NCBI GenBank assembly: GCA_023150555.1
Contig: JAKLKQ010000021.1
Coordinates: 37,573 to 101,572 of the forward strand
Origin: Planctomycetota bacterium
Lineage (GTDB): Bacteria; Planctomycetota; SZUA-567; H5-PLA8
Direction of reading: 5' to 3'
Length of the DNA: 64,000 nt
The position numbers and the translations under genes were made by a program. Shown one piece after another: positions 1 to 10,106 of this stretch; position 1 is the first letter of the stretch; every line of letters begins with the position of its first letter. Under the pieces are notes generated by a model, which was given only the letters and a program-made list of their open reading frames with translations, did not search any database and was not told where the DNA came from.

Positions 1-779
1 CTGGCCGCGTTGCCGTACATGCCGTAGTGGTTGCCGCCCGTTTCCAGGGGCTTCTCGGGCGCGTACTTCTTCTGCGGCTCCCAGGCGTTCTTGCCCGAGT
101 TCCCCGAGTAGTTGTTGCCGCAGGTGAGGAAGGTCTGCTGCAGGAAGGTCGGCTTCACCGGCAGCGTCTTGCCGTCCTGCGGGTACGTCTGCAGGTGCAG
201 GCCCTTGACCTCGCCGATCTTATCCCCCGGAAACGGGTAGACCGTGCGCACGTACTCGCCCTCGTGGCTGTACAGTTCCACGAAGTCCAGGCCGTTGCCG
301 CCGTCGTAGACGTACACGCCGTCGGGCGTCGCCTGCAGGATGCAGGCCTCGCGCCCCTGCCGCCGCTTGGGTTCGTTGAAGAGGTCCTTCTCGAACCTGG
401 GATCCAATCCCAGGGAGACGCGCACCGTCAACGAGTCCTTGTCGTCGATATACTTGCCCTGGTCGTCCTTGCCGTCCCAGACCAGCGTCTGCTCCAGGCT
501 GCCGGCCTTCAGCGGCGGGGGGGCGTTCTCGCCCAGCACTCCGCTGGCCAGGTGGCGCACGATCTGGCCGTCAGGCGTCTCGATGGCCACCGTCACGTCG
601 CAGGCGTCCTTCGAGGTGAAGGTGATCTCGACGCGGTCGCCCTTGCGTGTGACGCTGGGCTTGACGGCGAATTCGAAGACCTCCTTGCGCTTGACCTTCC
701 ACTCCGGCAGCGTCTCCTCCGCGGTCACGCCGGCGGCCAGCACAAGGACGAGCATCGAAAACAGACACGGCTTGGTCAT
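1..779 (-). CDS. Secreted NHL/FlgD-Ig-like repeat protein, partial (runs off the left edge)
   Basis: Minus-strand reading from ATG at 779 gives MTKPCLFSMLVLVLAAGVTAEETLPEWKVKRKEVFEFAVKPSVTRKGDRVEITFTSKDACDVTVAIETPDGQIVRHLASGVLGENAPPPL...; signal peptide, strong similarity to the 1065..4031 product; no stop before the window edge, so absent from the ORF track. Confidence 0.85.
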   Translation of the reverse strand, partial: MTKPCLFSMLVLVLAAGVTAEETLPEWKVKRKEVFEFAVKPSVTRKGDRVEITFTSKDACDVTVAIETPDGQIVRHLASGVLGENAPPPLKAGSLEQTLVWDGKDDQGKYIDDKDSLTVRVSLGLDPRFEKDLFNEPKRRQGREACILQATPDGVYVYDGGNGLDFVELYSHEGEYVRTVYPFPGDKIGEVKGLHLQTYPQDGKTLPVKPTFLQQTFLTCGNNYSGNSGKNAWEPQKKYAPEKPLETGGNHYGMYGNAA

Positions 780-1064
780 CGTGGTCTCCCGGTAGGACGG
801 TCGGGCCGTCGAGGTCGAAGCGCGGCGCCGCGAACGCCCCGTCATTATAGGGCATCGGTTCCGAATCGCGATGCGGAGGCGCGCCACGTCGGTCCTGCAT
901 ACACCTCGGGCCCGCCGATAGTGGATAAAAGGTACGCTCCGGGGCCGGATTTTCCGCCGCCCGGCGCACGCACCGAACTCCGCATCCATAAGCCGCGTAA
1001 GGGGTTAACCAGTATCCGCTGATATTAGTATCTGAACTTATGCGCGGCCCCGGCGCGCCGGAGT

Positions 1065-4031
1065 CTACTCGCCGGCCTTGTCGGGAACCTTGGCCAGCGG
1101 CGTGCGCGCCTCGGCGTGGTAGCCCAGCTTGACGCCCGCGATGCGCTGGTTGCCCGCATCGGCGATGAACAGGCGCTTGTCCGTAATCGTCGCCACGTAG
1201 GGCGCGAAGACGATGCCGACCTCGTCGCCGCCCAGCGGTACGCGGCTGTCCGGTCCCGCGCTGTCCACGTTGCCGTAGCGTCCCACACGCAGGATCAGAT
1301 TGCCGTTGGTGTCGAGGACCGCGACTTGGCAGCGGTCCAGTTCCGGCGCGAATGAGCGCCCGAAGTAGTCGAGGTAGAAGCGCGAGTTGTAGCACGCGCA
1401 GCCGCCGCCGGCATACGTCGCGTTCTTTCCGCAGAAACCCACGCCGCCGTACTTCCAGTCGGCGCCGTCGACCCAGAACGGCGTCCCGCCCTTGATCGCG
1501 GTGGGCGGTTCCTTGGGGCCCATGCCCTCGGTGATGGGAATGGGCACGATCGGCGAGCGGCTCGTCGTGACGATGCGCCCCCGCCCCACCGGGAACTTCA
1601 TCACCGTGCCGGTCATCTCGTTGTTGTAGCGCTTCCCATCCAGCACCCGCGTGGGCGAGGCCATCACGTAGACGGCGTCGTCCTTGTCCACGCCCAGGCC
1701 GTAGATGTCCGGCAGCCCGCCGACGGCGTCGCTGCGCACGGGATGGCCATGGCGGTCGAAGATGTGGACCTCGCCGAAGTACATCCGTCCGGGGTAGAAC
1801 TTCGGGCTGTAGACGCGCCCCTTCACCACGCGCGAACTCTCTTTGACCACCGAGCCGCTCCAGTTGGTGCCCGTCTCGACCATCTTCTCGTCGGTGCGGA
1901 AGGCCACCGGCGCAGGGGTGTCGCCCTTCGTGACGTAGCAGCTGATGCCCAGATGGTCCTTCACGCTCACGGTCATGCCGCCCAGATGCCAGCCCGTTCC
2001 GCAGTAGACGGGCAGGGCCGAGATCAGGTCCGTGGTGCGGCGGCGCTGGCTGTCGTCGCAGCTGACCTTATCGGCCTCCTCGCCGTAATCCCAGGGGACC
2101 TCGCGGAAGTTCGCCGGATCGTAGCGCGCGACCCAGATGCGTTCGCGCAGGTAGAAGTGGCCGTCGGGCCCGACGGCCATGTCCTCGGCGTCGAAGGGCA
2201 GTTGCAGCACGCGGTTCTTGGCCGTGGCGGGGTCGATCTCGACGACCTCGCGAAAGCACTTCTCGCGCGCGGCGGTGTGCTGCTCGGCGAGGTACAGCTT
2301 GTTGTTCTTGTGGTCGGCGTAGAGGCGCTGGCGCCAGTAGGCCGGCAGCGCGAGCTTGCCCTGGCGCTCGTGGACCTCGGGGCCGAAGTCGCGCACCAGT
2401 TCCAATTTGCCGCCGCGTTCCTCGTAGATGCGCACGAAGTTCCACGGGTAGGTCTCGCTGTACGCAGCATTCTGGCAGATCCACACGCGCGGTTTCTCGG
2501 ACCAGCTGTCCAACGCGACGGCGTACTCCAGCCCGCCCCAGCGGTTGTTCCACTTGTACGTCGGATGGTAGACCCGCGCGTCGATGCGCTTGTGGTCGGG
2601 CAGCAGCGGCAGCGCGCACTCGGCGAGTTTCTTCGGGTCGTCGAACGGCCCGAACTTCGTCATCTTGGGCTGGATGTCGAAGTCCTTCTTCTTGGCCGCC
2701 TGCCCCAGCGTGGTGTCGCTCTGGATCGTCCACGTGAATGCGTAGATCTCGCCCGACCTGCGGTGGATCGCCACCTTCGCGGGCTTGTCCACGCGGATCG
2801 ATTTCAGCAGCTTGCCGTCGGGCGCGAAGACCTGGATGCGGTCGTTCATGAAGTCGCTGACGTACACGCGGCCCTGCGCGTCGCAGTCGACGCTGGTGGG
2901 GTCGGTGAAGTGTTTGTCGTCGCTGCCGCTGTCGCCCTGCTTCATGCTCCCGGCGAACGGCTGCGGCGGGGCATCTTTCTCGTACTCGAGTTTCACGACG
3001 CCGTGCAGGCTGTCCTTGAACGCGAAGTCGCCGCCTTGGTCCCAGTAGTCCCGGTACAGGTAGCCCGTCGCGTACAGCGTCTTGCCGTCGGGCGAGAAGG
3101 CCAGGCTGACCGGGCTGCACGGATCGGTGCTGACCTTGCGGTTGCCACCGTTGCCGATCTGCGCCGGAAACGTCAATGAGGGTCCGCTCAGGGGCAGGCC
3201 GCCGCTGCTGCCGTCGGTCGCCAAACGGTTGAGCGTCCGGAAGCCCAGCGCGATGCGCGATCCCTGCACCGCGATCGCCAGCGCGCCGGCGCCGCACATC
3301 GACTGCTCGCGGTTCTCCTTCTCCGCCGTCGAGCCGCTCGTCAGGAGCGTCCCCTGGCAGAAGCCGATCTTGCGCGGCAGTGTCTGGCCGTCCTGCGGGA
3401 AGGTGTGCGTGTTCACGCCGATCACGTTGTCGACCTTGTCCGCGGGAAACGGGTAGACCGTGCGCAGGTAATTGCCATCGCGGTCGAAGAGGCGCAACTG
3501 ATCGACGGCACGGCCTTCGAAGACGTACATCCCGTCCGGTCCCGCGTACATGCGCGGCACCGGCAGGTTCACGAACGGCGTGCCGCCCAGCCACGAACCC
3601 ATCCGCCGCATCGGCTCCCACCACAGGTTGCGATCGAACTGCGGCTTCAGCCCCAGCGAGACCCGCACCGTGTGAGCGTCCTTGTCGTCGATGTAGAAGC
3701 CCAGGTCGTCCTTGCCGTCCCAGACGATCGTCTGCGCCTTGCTGTCCTTCTGGAACGGCGCCGGCGCGTTATGGCCCAGCACGCCGCTGGCCAGGTGCCG
3801 GATGATCTTCCCGTCCGCGGTCTCGATGGCCACCGTCACGTCGCAGTAGCCCTTCGATTCGAATCTGATCTCGACCCGGTCCCCGTCCCGCCGGATCGAC
3901 GGCGCCTGCTCGAACGCGAAGACCTCCTCGCGCTTGACCTTGAACTCGTCGGCGTCCGACGCGCTCGCACCGCGCGAAAAGAAGCACGCCGCGAAGGCCA
4001 GCAACGCCGCCGGGAAGATTCGCTTGTTCAT
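1065..4031 (-). CDS. Secreted NHL-repeat / FlgD Ig-like domain protein (988 aa)
   Basis: Signal peptide (MNKRIFPAALLAFAACFFSRGASA), CDVTVAIETADGKIIRHLASGVLG Ig-like segment, NHL-like repeats (GRVYVSDFMNDRIQVFAPDGKLL). Confidence 0.85.
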   Translation of the reverse strand: MNKRIFPAALLAFAACFFSRGASASDADEFKVKREEVFAFEQAPSIRRDGDRVEIRFESKGYCDVTVAIETADGKIIRHLASGVLGHNAPAPFQKDSKAQTIVWDGKDDLGFYIDDKDAHTVRVSLGLKPQFDRNLWWEPMRRMGSWLGGTPFVNLPVPRMYAGPDGMYVFEGRAVDQLRLFDRDGNYLRTVYPFPADKVDNVIGVNTHTFPQDGQTLPRKIGFCQGTLLTSGSTAEKENREQSMCGAGALAIAVQGSRIALGFRTLNRLATDGSSGGLPLSGPSLTFPAQIGNGGNRKVSTDPCSPVSLAFSPDGKTLYATGYLYRDYWDQGGDFAFKDSLHGVVKLEYEKDAPPQPFAGSMKQGDSGSDDKHFTDPTSVDCDAQGRVYVSDFMNDRIQVFAPDGKLLKSIRVDKPAKVAIHRRSGEIYAFTWTIQSDTTLGQAAKKKDFDIQPKMTKFGPFDDPKKLAECALPLLPDHKRIDARVYHPTYKWNNRWGGLEYAVALDSWSEKPRVWICQNAAYSETYPWNFVRIYEERGGKLELVRDFGPEVHERQGKLALPAYWRQRLYADHKNNKLYLAEQHTAAREKCFREVVEIDPATAKNRVLQLPFDAEDMAVGPDGHFYLRERIWVARYDPANFREVPWDYGEEADKVSCDDSQRRRTTDLISALPVYCGTGWHLGGMTVSVKDHLGISCYVTKGDTPAPVAFRTDEKMVETGTNWSGSVVKESSRVVKGRVYSPKFYPGRMYFGEVHIFDRHGHPVRSDAVGGLPDIYGLGVDKDDAVYVMASPTRVLDGKRYNNEMTGTVMKFPVGRGRIVTTSRSPIVPIPITEGMGPKEPPTAIKGGTPFWVDGADWKYGGVGFCGKNATYAGGGCACYNSRFYLDYFGRSFAPELDRCQVAVLDTNGNLILRVGRYGNVDSAGPDSRVPLGGDEVGIVFAPYVATITDKRLFIADAGNQRIAGVKLGYHAEARTPLAKVPDKAGE

Positions 4032-4284
4032 GAGACGGACCTCTGCTGTGCAGGAACGCCGGTGGCCCTGCGGGTTAAAGAAGGCCTATTCTGACATACG
4101 CCGGAGGACCGCGATATTTGAAAGAATGCAACCGCCTTTGAAAGCGCAAGTTAGCGCATCTATTCGTTCACAAACGGGCCAAGGTCTGGCGTGTTTTAAA
4201 CTAACCTGAACGACTCCAGGATATCTCGACTTTCCCAACCGCCGGGCTTAGAATTGCACGCGCTTCAGGAGGCGCTTCTGCACC

Positions 4285-5874
4285 ATGGACGGCTCACTCT
4301 CTTCCCCCTCCGCACTCCCCGGCGCCGACACGGCCGACGCGGGCGACGACCGTGCCGGGAGCAACGGCGCGCCCAGCCTGCTGATCGTCGAGGACGACGC
4401 GGCCATGCGCCGCATGTGCTGCGAACTCTTTCAGCGCCGCGGCTGCCGCACCGAAGACGCCGACTCCGTCGCCGGGGCGCTCGCGCGCGTCAAGAACGGC
4501 GTGGGAGGCAAGGCCCCGCCCATCGACATGGTGCTCACCGACGTGCGTCTGGGCCGCGACGCCAGCGGCATCGACCTCCTGCGCGACATCAAGGCCCTCG
4601 ATCCCGGCCTGCCCGTCCTGCTGATGACCGGCTACGCGACCGTGCAGGACGCCGTCGAGGCCATGAAGATCGGCGCCGCCGACTACGTCACCAAGCCCTT
4701 CGAACGCGCCGAACTGATCGCCAAGGTCGAACAGCATCTCGCGCTGAACGCCACGCGCCGCGCCCACCGCGCGCCGTCGCTGGGCGCCGGCCCCAACGCC
4801 TGGCTGCCGGGCCTGATCGGGCGCAGCGAAGCGATGCGCATCCTCTGCGAACGCCTCGCCGCCGCCGGCCAATCCAGCGCGACGGTGCTGATCACCGGCG
4901 AAAGCGGCACGGGCAAGGAACTGGCCGCGCGCGCGATCCACGAACACTCCCCGCGCAGCGGCAGGCCCTTCGTACCCGTCAACTGCGCCGCCCTGCCGGA
5001 GCACCTCATCGAGTCCGAACTCTTCGGCCACGTCGCCGGCAGCTTCACCGGCGCGGCCAAGGAAAACCCGGGGCTCTTCCGCGCCGCCGACGGCGGCACG
5101 ATCTTCCTCGACGAAACCGTCGACATGCCCAAGGACACGCAGGCCAAGCTCCTGCGCGTGCTGCAGGACCGCCGCATCCGCCCGGTGGGCTCGACCAGCG
5201 AGTTCCCCGTCAACGTGCGCGTCATCGCCGCGACCAACCGCGACGTCGAAGCCGCGCGCGCCGCCGGCGAACTGCGCGACGACCTCTACTACCGCCTCTC
5301 CGTCGTGCGCATCCACCTGCCGCCGATGCGCGAACGGCTCGAGGATCTACTGCCGCTGATCGACCACTTCCTCGCCAAGCACGCCAAGCGCCACGGCCGC
5401 CGCCTGCGCGGCATCGCGCCCGAAGCGCTTGCGCGGCTGAGTTCCTACCCGTGGCCGGGCAACGTGCGCGAGTTGGAATCGGTCATCGAGAGCGTCTACG
5501 CGCTGGGCCGAGGCGAGACCCTTCGCCTGGAAGACCTGCCCGAGTGGCTCGAACGCAACCCGCCCGGCGCCGCCAACGGCAACGGACACGCCGCACGCGC
5601 CGCTCACCCTGCCGCTTCCGCGCCGGCGCACGCGCCCTTGCCCGGCAGCGTCGGGGCCGCCGGGGCTGCCTCGGCCGTCCCGCCCATGCCGCCGGCGCCG
5701 CCGCCGCTGAGCCTCAGCGACATGGAGAAGGACGCGCTGATCCGCGCGCTGGCCGTCGCGCAGGGCAACAAATCCAAGGCCGCGCAGCTATTGGGCGTCT
5801 CGCGCAAGCGCCTGTACCGCATGCTCCACGACTATGGCCTGGCCGAAGACGCCGGCCCCGCCGGCGACGCGTAA
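4285..5874 (+). CDS. Sigma-54-dependent NtrC-family response regulator (REC-AAA+-Fis HTH)
   Basis: Receiver LLIVEDDAAMRRM...VLTDVRLG...YVTKPF; Walker A GESGTGKE; GSFTGA loop; C-terminal NKSKAAQLLGVSRKRLYRML HTH; AGGAGG upstream. Confidence 0.95.
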   Translation: MDGSLSSPSALPGADTADAGDDRAGSNGAPSLLIVEDDAAMRRMCCELFQRRGCRTEDADSVAGALARVKNGVGGKAPPIDMVLTDVRLGRDASGIDLLRDIKALDPGLPVLLMTGYATVQDAVEAMKIGAADYVTKPFERAELIAKVEQHLALNATRRAHRAPSLGAGPNAWLPGLIGRSEAMRILCERLAAAGQSSATVLITGESGTGKELAARAIHEHSPRSGRPFVPVNCAALPEHLIESELFGHVAGSFTGAAKENPGLFRAADGGTIFLDETVDMPKDTQAKLLRVLQDRRIRPVGSTSEFPVNVRVIAATNRDVEAARAAGELRDDLYYRLSVVRIHLPPMRERLEDLLPLIDHFLAKHAKRHGRRLRGIAPEALARLSSYPWPGNVRELESVIESVYALGRGETLRLEDLPEWLERNPPGAANGNGHAARAAHPAASAPAHAPLPGSVGAAGAASAVPPMPPAPPPLSLSDMEKDALIRALAVAQGNKSKAAQLLGVSRKRLYRMLHDYGLAEDAGPAGDA

Positions 5875-6146
5875 GCGCCCCGCCCCACAAACAACTTCAC
5901 CACAGAGACACAGAGGACACTGAGGCACGCAGAGAAAAGCTTTCTTTGGTTGAGCCGGACCCTGGCGTCCGGCTCCCGGTCCCCGCAAACTCTTTTCTTT
6001 GGCTGGCCCACCCCGGCAGGGGTGGCTGGCCCATAGGCCGCTGCGAGGCCCGCTCCCTACGCAATGCGTGAGCAACAAGCCGAAAGCGTCACCTCTTGCC
6101 CTGCCGGACAATTGGGTTAGACCAAAACCATTGTGGAGGTCGAACT

Positions 6147-6809
6147 GTGCGCGCATACACGCCGATTCTCGCCGCGCTCATCCTCTTGACGTTGGCACCT
6201 GCCTGCGCTCCAAAATGCAATGCGCAGGAAGAGCAGGCCAAACCGAACAGAGAAAACTCGGAGGCCAATTTCGAACAAGGCGTGTTGATCGCGGCCGGCT
6301 CCCAGGTTGCCTTCACGCTTGCGCGGGATATCGACTGCAGCATCAACCATACGGATGATCTCGGCTTCATGCCTTCCGTGGTCGCTTCCGCGGGCGCGGC
6401 CATGATCGTAGCCGCGATGTACTGGGAGCCCAAGACGGATGCCGGCCAGGTGGCGAGAGCAGTCATCTTCGCCTATGGCGGAAGCTTTATTCTTGCGGGT
6501 GCCCTCATCCATTCGGCCGCGAACGCGACCGGACACGACCCTGCGCTGGAAGACTTGGAGCGCGAAGGCAGCCTCGGTTTGGCGTTGATCGCCTGCCTGG
6601 CCTCGCTTGCGCTGGACACGTACCTGTACGCGACGGGCTTTGACCGGCCGCCGTTTATCACGACCGCGTTCACGCTGTTCGGGAGTAGCCTGATCGTCCT
6701 GCCCAATTTGCTGCCGGGTACGGGTCCCAAGCTCCGTGCACTGCGCAGATCGTTTGAAACGGTTGGATTGATTTTCTACGCGACCGCATTCATGAGTCTG
6801 ACAGGCTGA
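6147..6809 (+). CDS. Hypothetical multi-pass membrane protein
   Basis: ORF 6096..6809; GTG at 6147 gives a hydrophobic leader VRAYTPILAALILLTLAPACAP; several hydrophobic segments. Confidence 0.6.
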   Translation: MRAYTPILAALILLTLAPACAPKCNAQEEQAKPNRENSEANFEQGVLIAAGSQVAFTLARDIDCSINHTDDLGFMPSVVASAGAAMIVAAMYWEPKTDAGQVARAVIFAYGGSFILAGALIHSAANATGHDPALEDLEREGSLGLALIACLASLALDTYLYATGFDRPPFITTAFTLFGSSLIVLPNLLPGTGPKLRALRRSFETVGLIFYATAFMSLTG

Positions 6810-6980
6810 GTGACGGGCTGGCGTTTCTTTGCACAGAGCAGGGTCCGCCACCGCACCACCAAATCCTCAGAAATCCCCGAAAGACCCTTCCGCCAACCGG
6901 CAAGATACCGGCCGGACCGTGAGGACCCCGGCGGCGCAGCGCGCCCGCCGCCGGACGCCTCCTAAAATCAGAGGTTGCTC

Positions 6981-7268
6981 ATGACGCGCGATCCCCAGGT
7001 CTCGCCACCCACGCCGATTGCTTCGCCCACTCCGACGCCCCGCCGCCGCCCGCGCCTGCACGGCGTCACCGTAGCCGTGGTGCTCGCCGGTGCACTCACG
7101 ACAACCTGGTTCGCCACGCGACCGCATCCGCCGGCGCTCGGCAAGAGCGGCACCGTCTTCATGGCCTTCGAACCCGTTCGGCGTCTGCTTATCGCTTCCC
7201 TGGGCGTCGCAGCGACGTTCGCCGCTGCGACCGCGATGGAGTGCTTCGCGCGGCGGATGGACGCCTGA
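6981..7268 (+). CDS. Small hypothetical membrane protein
   Basis: ORF with two hydrophobic segments (GVTVAVVLAGALTTTWFA; LIASLGVAATFAAATAM). Confidence 0.45.
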   Translation: MTRDPQVSPPTPIASPTPTPRRRPRLHGVTVAVVLAGALTTTWFATRPHPPALGKSGTVFMAFEPVRRLLIASLGVAATFAAATAMECFARRMDA

Positions 7269-7324
7269 GCGAACGCGCACCCGCTACTCACGAGGAGAAC
7301 TTGCTCGATGCGCGGGAAGCCGCT

Positions 7325-8155
7325 ATGAGGCATCCGATGCATGCCGCACCCGAAACCGCTCCGACGCCCTCCGCGCCCGCCGACGCCGCGCTCTGGAAGC
7401 AGATCGCGCTGGCGCTGCGCGACGCGGTGCTGGCCGTCGTCCTCAAGACGCTCGCGTGGGGCGCGTGCGGCGCCGCGGCCGGCGTGGCCGTCTTCGGCGC
7501 GCTGTACTTCATCACGCCCGAATACCTCGCCTTCGCCACCGAACCGCTGGGTGAGTTCTCCGGGCCCGGCTTCGCGTTGCTGGCGCTGCTGTACGCGGCG
7601 GCCGGCGCGCTGGTCTTCGGCTACGCGGGGCTGGCACGCGGGATCGCGCGGGCGCTCTTCAAGCACGGCCTGGACGACGGTGCGCGCGTGGCCGCGCTGG
7701 CCGAAGCGATGCTCGACCACGCCGCCGCCCTGCTGAAGCTCGCGCCCGACGCCGAAGCGCTGCGCAACGTCCCGCTGGACCGCATCGAGGCCGTGCTGAA
7801 GGAAGCCGCTCAGGCGATGCTGGGCGAACGCCCCGGCGCGACTGGCGCCGGCGCGCTGCTGCGCCGCTTCCTGCGCCGCACGCACCGCTCGGTGATCGCG
7901 CGCATCGAGTCCGTCACGCTGGCCGAAGCCCGCGCGCAGCGCGACGAAAGCGGCGGCGGCGGCGTGGACATGGCCAAACTCCGCGGCGTGGCCGCGCGGC
8001 GCGCTTCGGAAGCCGTGCGCGCGGCGCTGGAGCGCGCGCTGGCCTTCAAGACCGCGCTCGCAGCCGGGCTCTTCGTGCTGGCAGCGGGGCTGCTGCCGCT
8101 GGCGTTCCACGCGGCCGGCGGCGCGATCGCCTTCCTGCTGGGCCTGGTGCTCTAA
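7325..8155 (+). CDS. Hypothetical membrane protein
   Basis: In-frame ATG at 7325 of ORF 7241..8155; multiple TM segments. Confidence 0.6.
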   Translation: MRHPMHAAPETAPTPSAPADAALWKQIALALRDAVLAVVLKTLAWGACGAAAGVAVFGALYFITPEYLAFATEPLGEFSGPGFALLALLYAAAGALVFGYAGLARGIARALFKHGLDDGARVAALAEAMLDHAAALLKLAPDAEALRNVPLDRIEAVLKEAAQAMLGERPGATGAGALLRRFLRRTHRSVIARIESVTLAEARAQRDESGGGGVDMAKLRGVAARRASEAVRAALERALAFKTALAAGLFVLAAGLLPLAFHAAGGAIAFLLGLVL

Positions 8156-8325
8156 AACGAATTCCACACCCCTAAACCGCTGCCGTTCTTGTAAGTTCTT
8201 GATTGCACCAAGTAGGTGCAGCCCGACGTGCATACCTAACGGATATTTAACCTACTTCGTGCAATGTAACACCCTGCACCTCGGGCACCTACATCATATC
8301 AACTACTTATGGCGTTTATCGCAAG

Positions 8326-8345
8326 AATGTTCGTCGACGAACATT
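8326..8345. repeat. Perfect 20-bp palindrome AATGTTCGTCGACGAACATT
   Basis: Sequence equals its own reverse complement; intergenic, about 155 bp upstream of the ECF-sigma ORF. Confidence 0.85.
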
Positions 8346-8500
8346 TTCGCATAATTGCGATTTCGCGAGGCCGGTGTGCACTACACTTACATGGATGGAG
8401 AGCCGCGCGATATTTTTTAACCACGCGGGTTGTGAGACGCCGCCGATTGCCTTTGTAAGCCACGGATGGGAAGCGGTACCCTAATGATCGGGGATCGGCC

Positions 8501-10099
8501 ATGGCGGGACGAGCGATGGCGAAGGCGCCTGAGACCACCGGGAACCGAAGCGCCGCGCCTGCGCCCGCCGCCGGCGATGCCGTTAGCGATCTCGCCGACG
8601 ACAACCTTCTGCAGCGCATCGCCGCGCGCGACCGCGAAGCCTTTCAGGAACTCTACCGCCGCCACGAGTCCGCCGCCTACGCGCTGGCCTGGCACATCGC
8701 CCGCCGCCGCGAACTCGCCGCCGAGGCCGTGCAGGAGGCCCTGCTGCGTGTGTGGACCTCCGCCGCGCAGTACGAGGCCGGCAACGCGCGGGCCTGGGTG
8801 CTGCGCATCGTCGCGCGCGAGGCCATCCGCTGCTGCCGCCAGCGCCACCGCCGCCGCAGGGAACTCGAGTCCGAGGACGGCGTCCCCGGCGAAACCGCCG
8901 ATGCGCCGGCCACGAGTCCCGGCGAGCACGCGGAGCGCCACGAGTTGCTCGGCGCGCTGCGCGAGCACCTGGGCCTGCTGACGCCCGTGCACCGCCAGGT
9001 CCTGGCGCTCTATTATGGCGGCGGACTGTCGCAGCGCGAGATCGCCGAGGCGCTCGAGACGACCCAGCAGACCGTCAGCAACAAGCTCGAGGACGCGATT
9101 CAACGGCTGCGCAAGGGTCTGGCCGAAGCCGGCGTCGCGGCGGCGCTGCCGCTGCTGGAGGGCGGCGGCTTGGGCGAAGCCCTGCACGGCGGCGTGGCGG
9201 CGCCGCCCGAACTGGGCGCGTCGGTGCAGGCGCAGCTTGGTAGCGCCACCGCGGCCAGCGCCCGCGCGGCGGCAGTGAAATCGGGCCTCGCGTGGCTGTG
9301 GTGGCTCGGCACACTCCTGCTCGGCGGCGGCGCGACCGTCTGGCTCCTGAGCCCAGCCGAGCCGGCGCCGGCGGCCGCGGAAACGGCCAAGACGCAAAGC
9401 GTATCGCCACCCGAGGCGCCGGCGAAGGTCGAGCCCGCAGCGAACGAGTTCCCGGCGCCGCCGGTCCTTTGGAATTTCACCAAGAAGCCTGCGGGGCCGG
9501 AGTTCCGCGTCTTCTCCGGGCGCTGGTTCTGGGCGCACGACGAGTTCGTCAACACGAACGTGATGGCCTCGCCGATGGCGCCCGGCCTGATGGGCGTGCT
9601 GCTGCCGGTGAAGCTTCCGCACAAGCCCTTCCGCGTGCGACTGCGCCACACCGCGATGCTGACGGGCCAGGCCACCAACGGCGTCCGCTGGACCGACGCC
9701 GGCGGCATGATTCCCTACGTGAAGTACCACTTCAAGAATAACCTCAGCGCGCCGATCGACGAATTCATGTACCACGACTACTACTTTTTCGACCGCTACT
9801 TCATCCACGCGCGTGACGATATCTTCTACCGCGTGGGCGTATACGAGAAGCCGTACCCCGCCGAATCGCTCGCGTTCGTCGCCGGCAACATGGTCGTCGC
9901 AAGCATCGAGGTCCGCGAGATTCCCGTGACGGACTGGCCCGCGAACGTGCGCAAGATCGCGGAGGACCCCATGGCATTCGTAAAGACGGTGGAATGCGAA
10001 ATCGGCGAGGTGAACCGCTACCACATCATGCAGCCCTTCTACGCGCCGGAAACGAAACTCGAGACGATCAAGCGAAGCGACGCGCCGGCGAAGCCCTGA
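8501..10099 (+). CDS. ECF sigma factor fused to a TM helix and extracytoplasmic domain (532 aa)
   Basis: N-term sigma region 2 (AFQELYRRHESAAYALAWHIARRRELAAEAVQEALLRVW) and region 4 (LSQREIAEALETTQQTVSNKLEDAIQRLRKGL); TM WLWWLGTLLLGGGATVWLL; ~230 aa C-terminal domain. Confidence 0.85.
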   Translation: MAGRAMAKAPETTGNRSAAPAPAAGDAVSDLADDNLLQRIAARDREAFQELYRRHESAAYALAWHIARRRELAAEAVQEALLRVWTSAAQYEAGNARAWVLRIVAREAIRCCRQRHRRRRELESEDGVPGETADAPATSPGEHAERHELLGALREHLGLLTPVHRQVLALYYGGGLSQREIAEALETTQQTVSNKLEDAIQRLRKGLAEAGVAAALPLLEGGGLGEALHGGVAAPPELGASVQAQLGSATAASARAAAVKSGLAWLWWLGTLLLGGGATVWLLSPAEPAPAAAETAKTQSVSPPEAPAKVEPAANEFPAPPVLWNFTKKPAGPEFRVFSGRWFWAHDEFVNTNVMASPMAPGLMGVLLPVKLPHKPFRVRLRHTAMLTGQATNGVRWTDAGGMIPYVKYHFKNNLSAPIDEFMYHDYYFFDRYFIHARDDIFYRVGVYEKPYPAESLAFVAGNMVVASIEVREIPVTDWPANVRKIAEDPMAFVKTVECEIGEVNRYHIMQPFYAPETKLETIKRSDAPAKP

Positions 10100-10106
10100 G
10101 CGCGCG

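Noticed and set aside
5025-5060. GSFTGA instead of GAFTGA in the NtrC-type regulator as a functional anomaly
   Set aside because: A conservative change at the second position; other AAA+ motifs are intact, so loss of sigma-54 contact is not supported.
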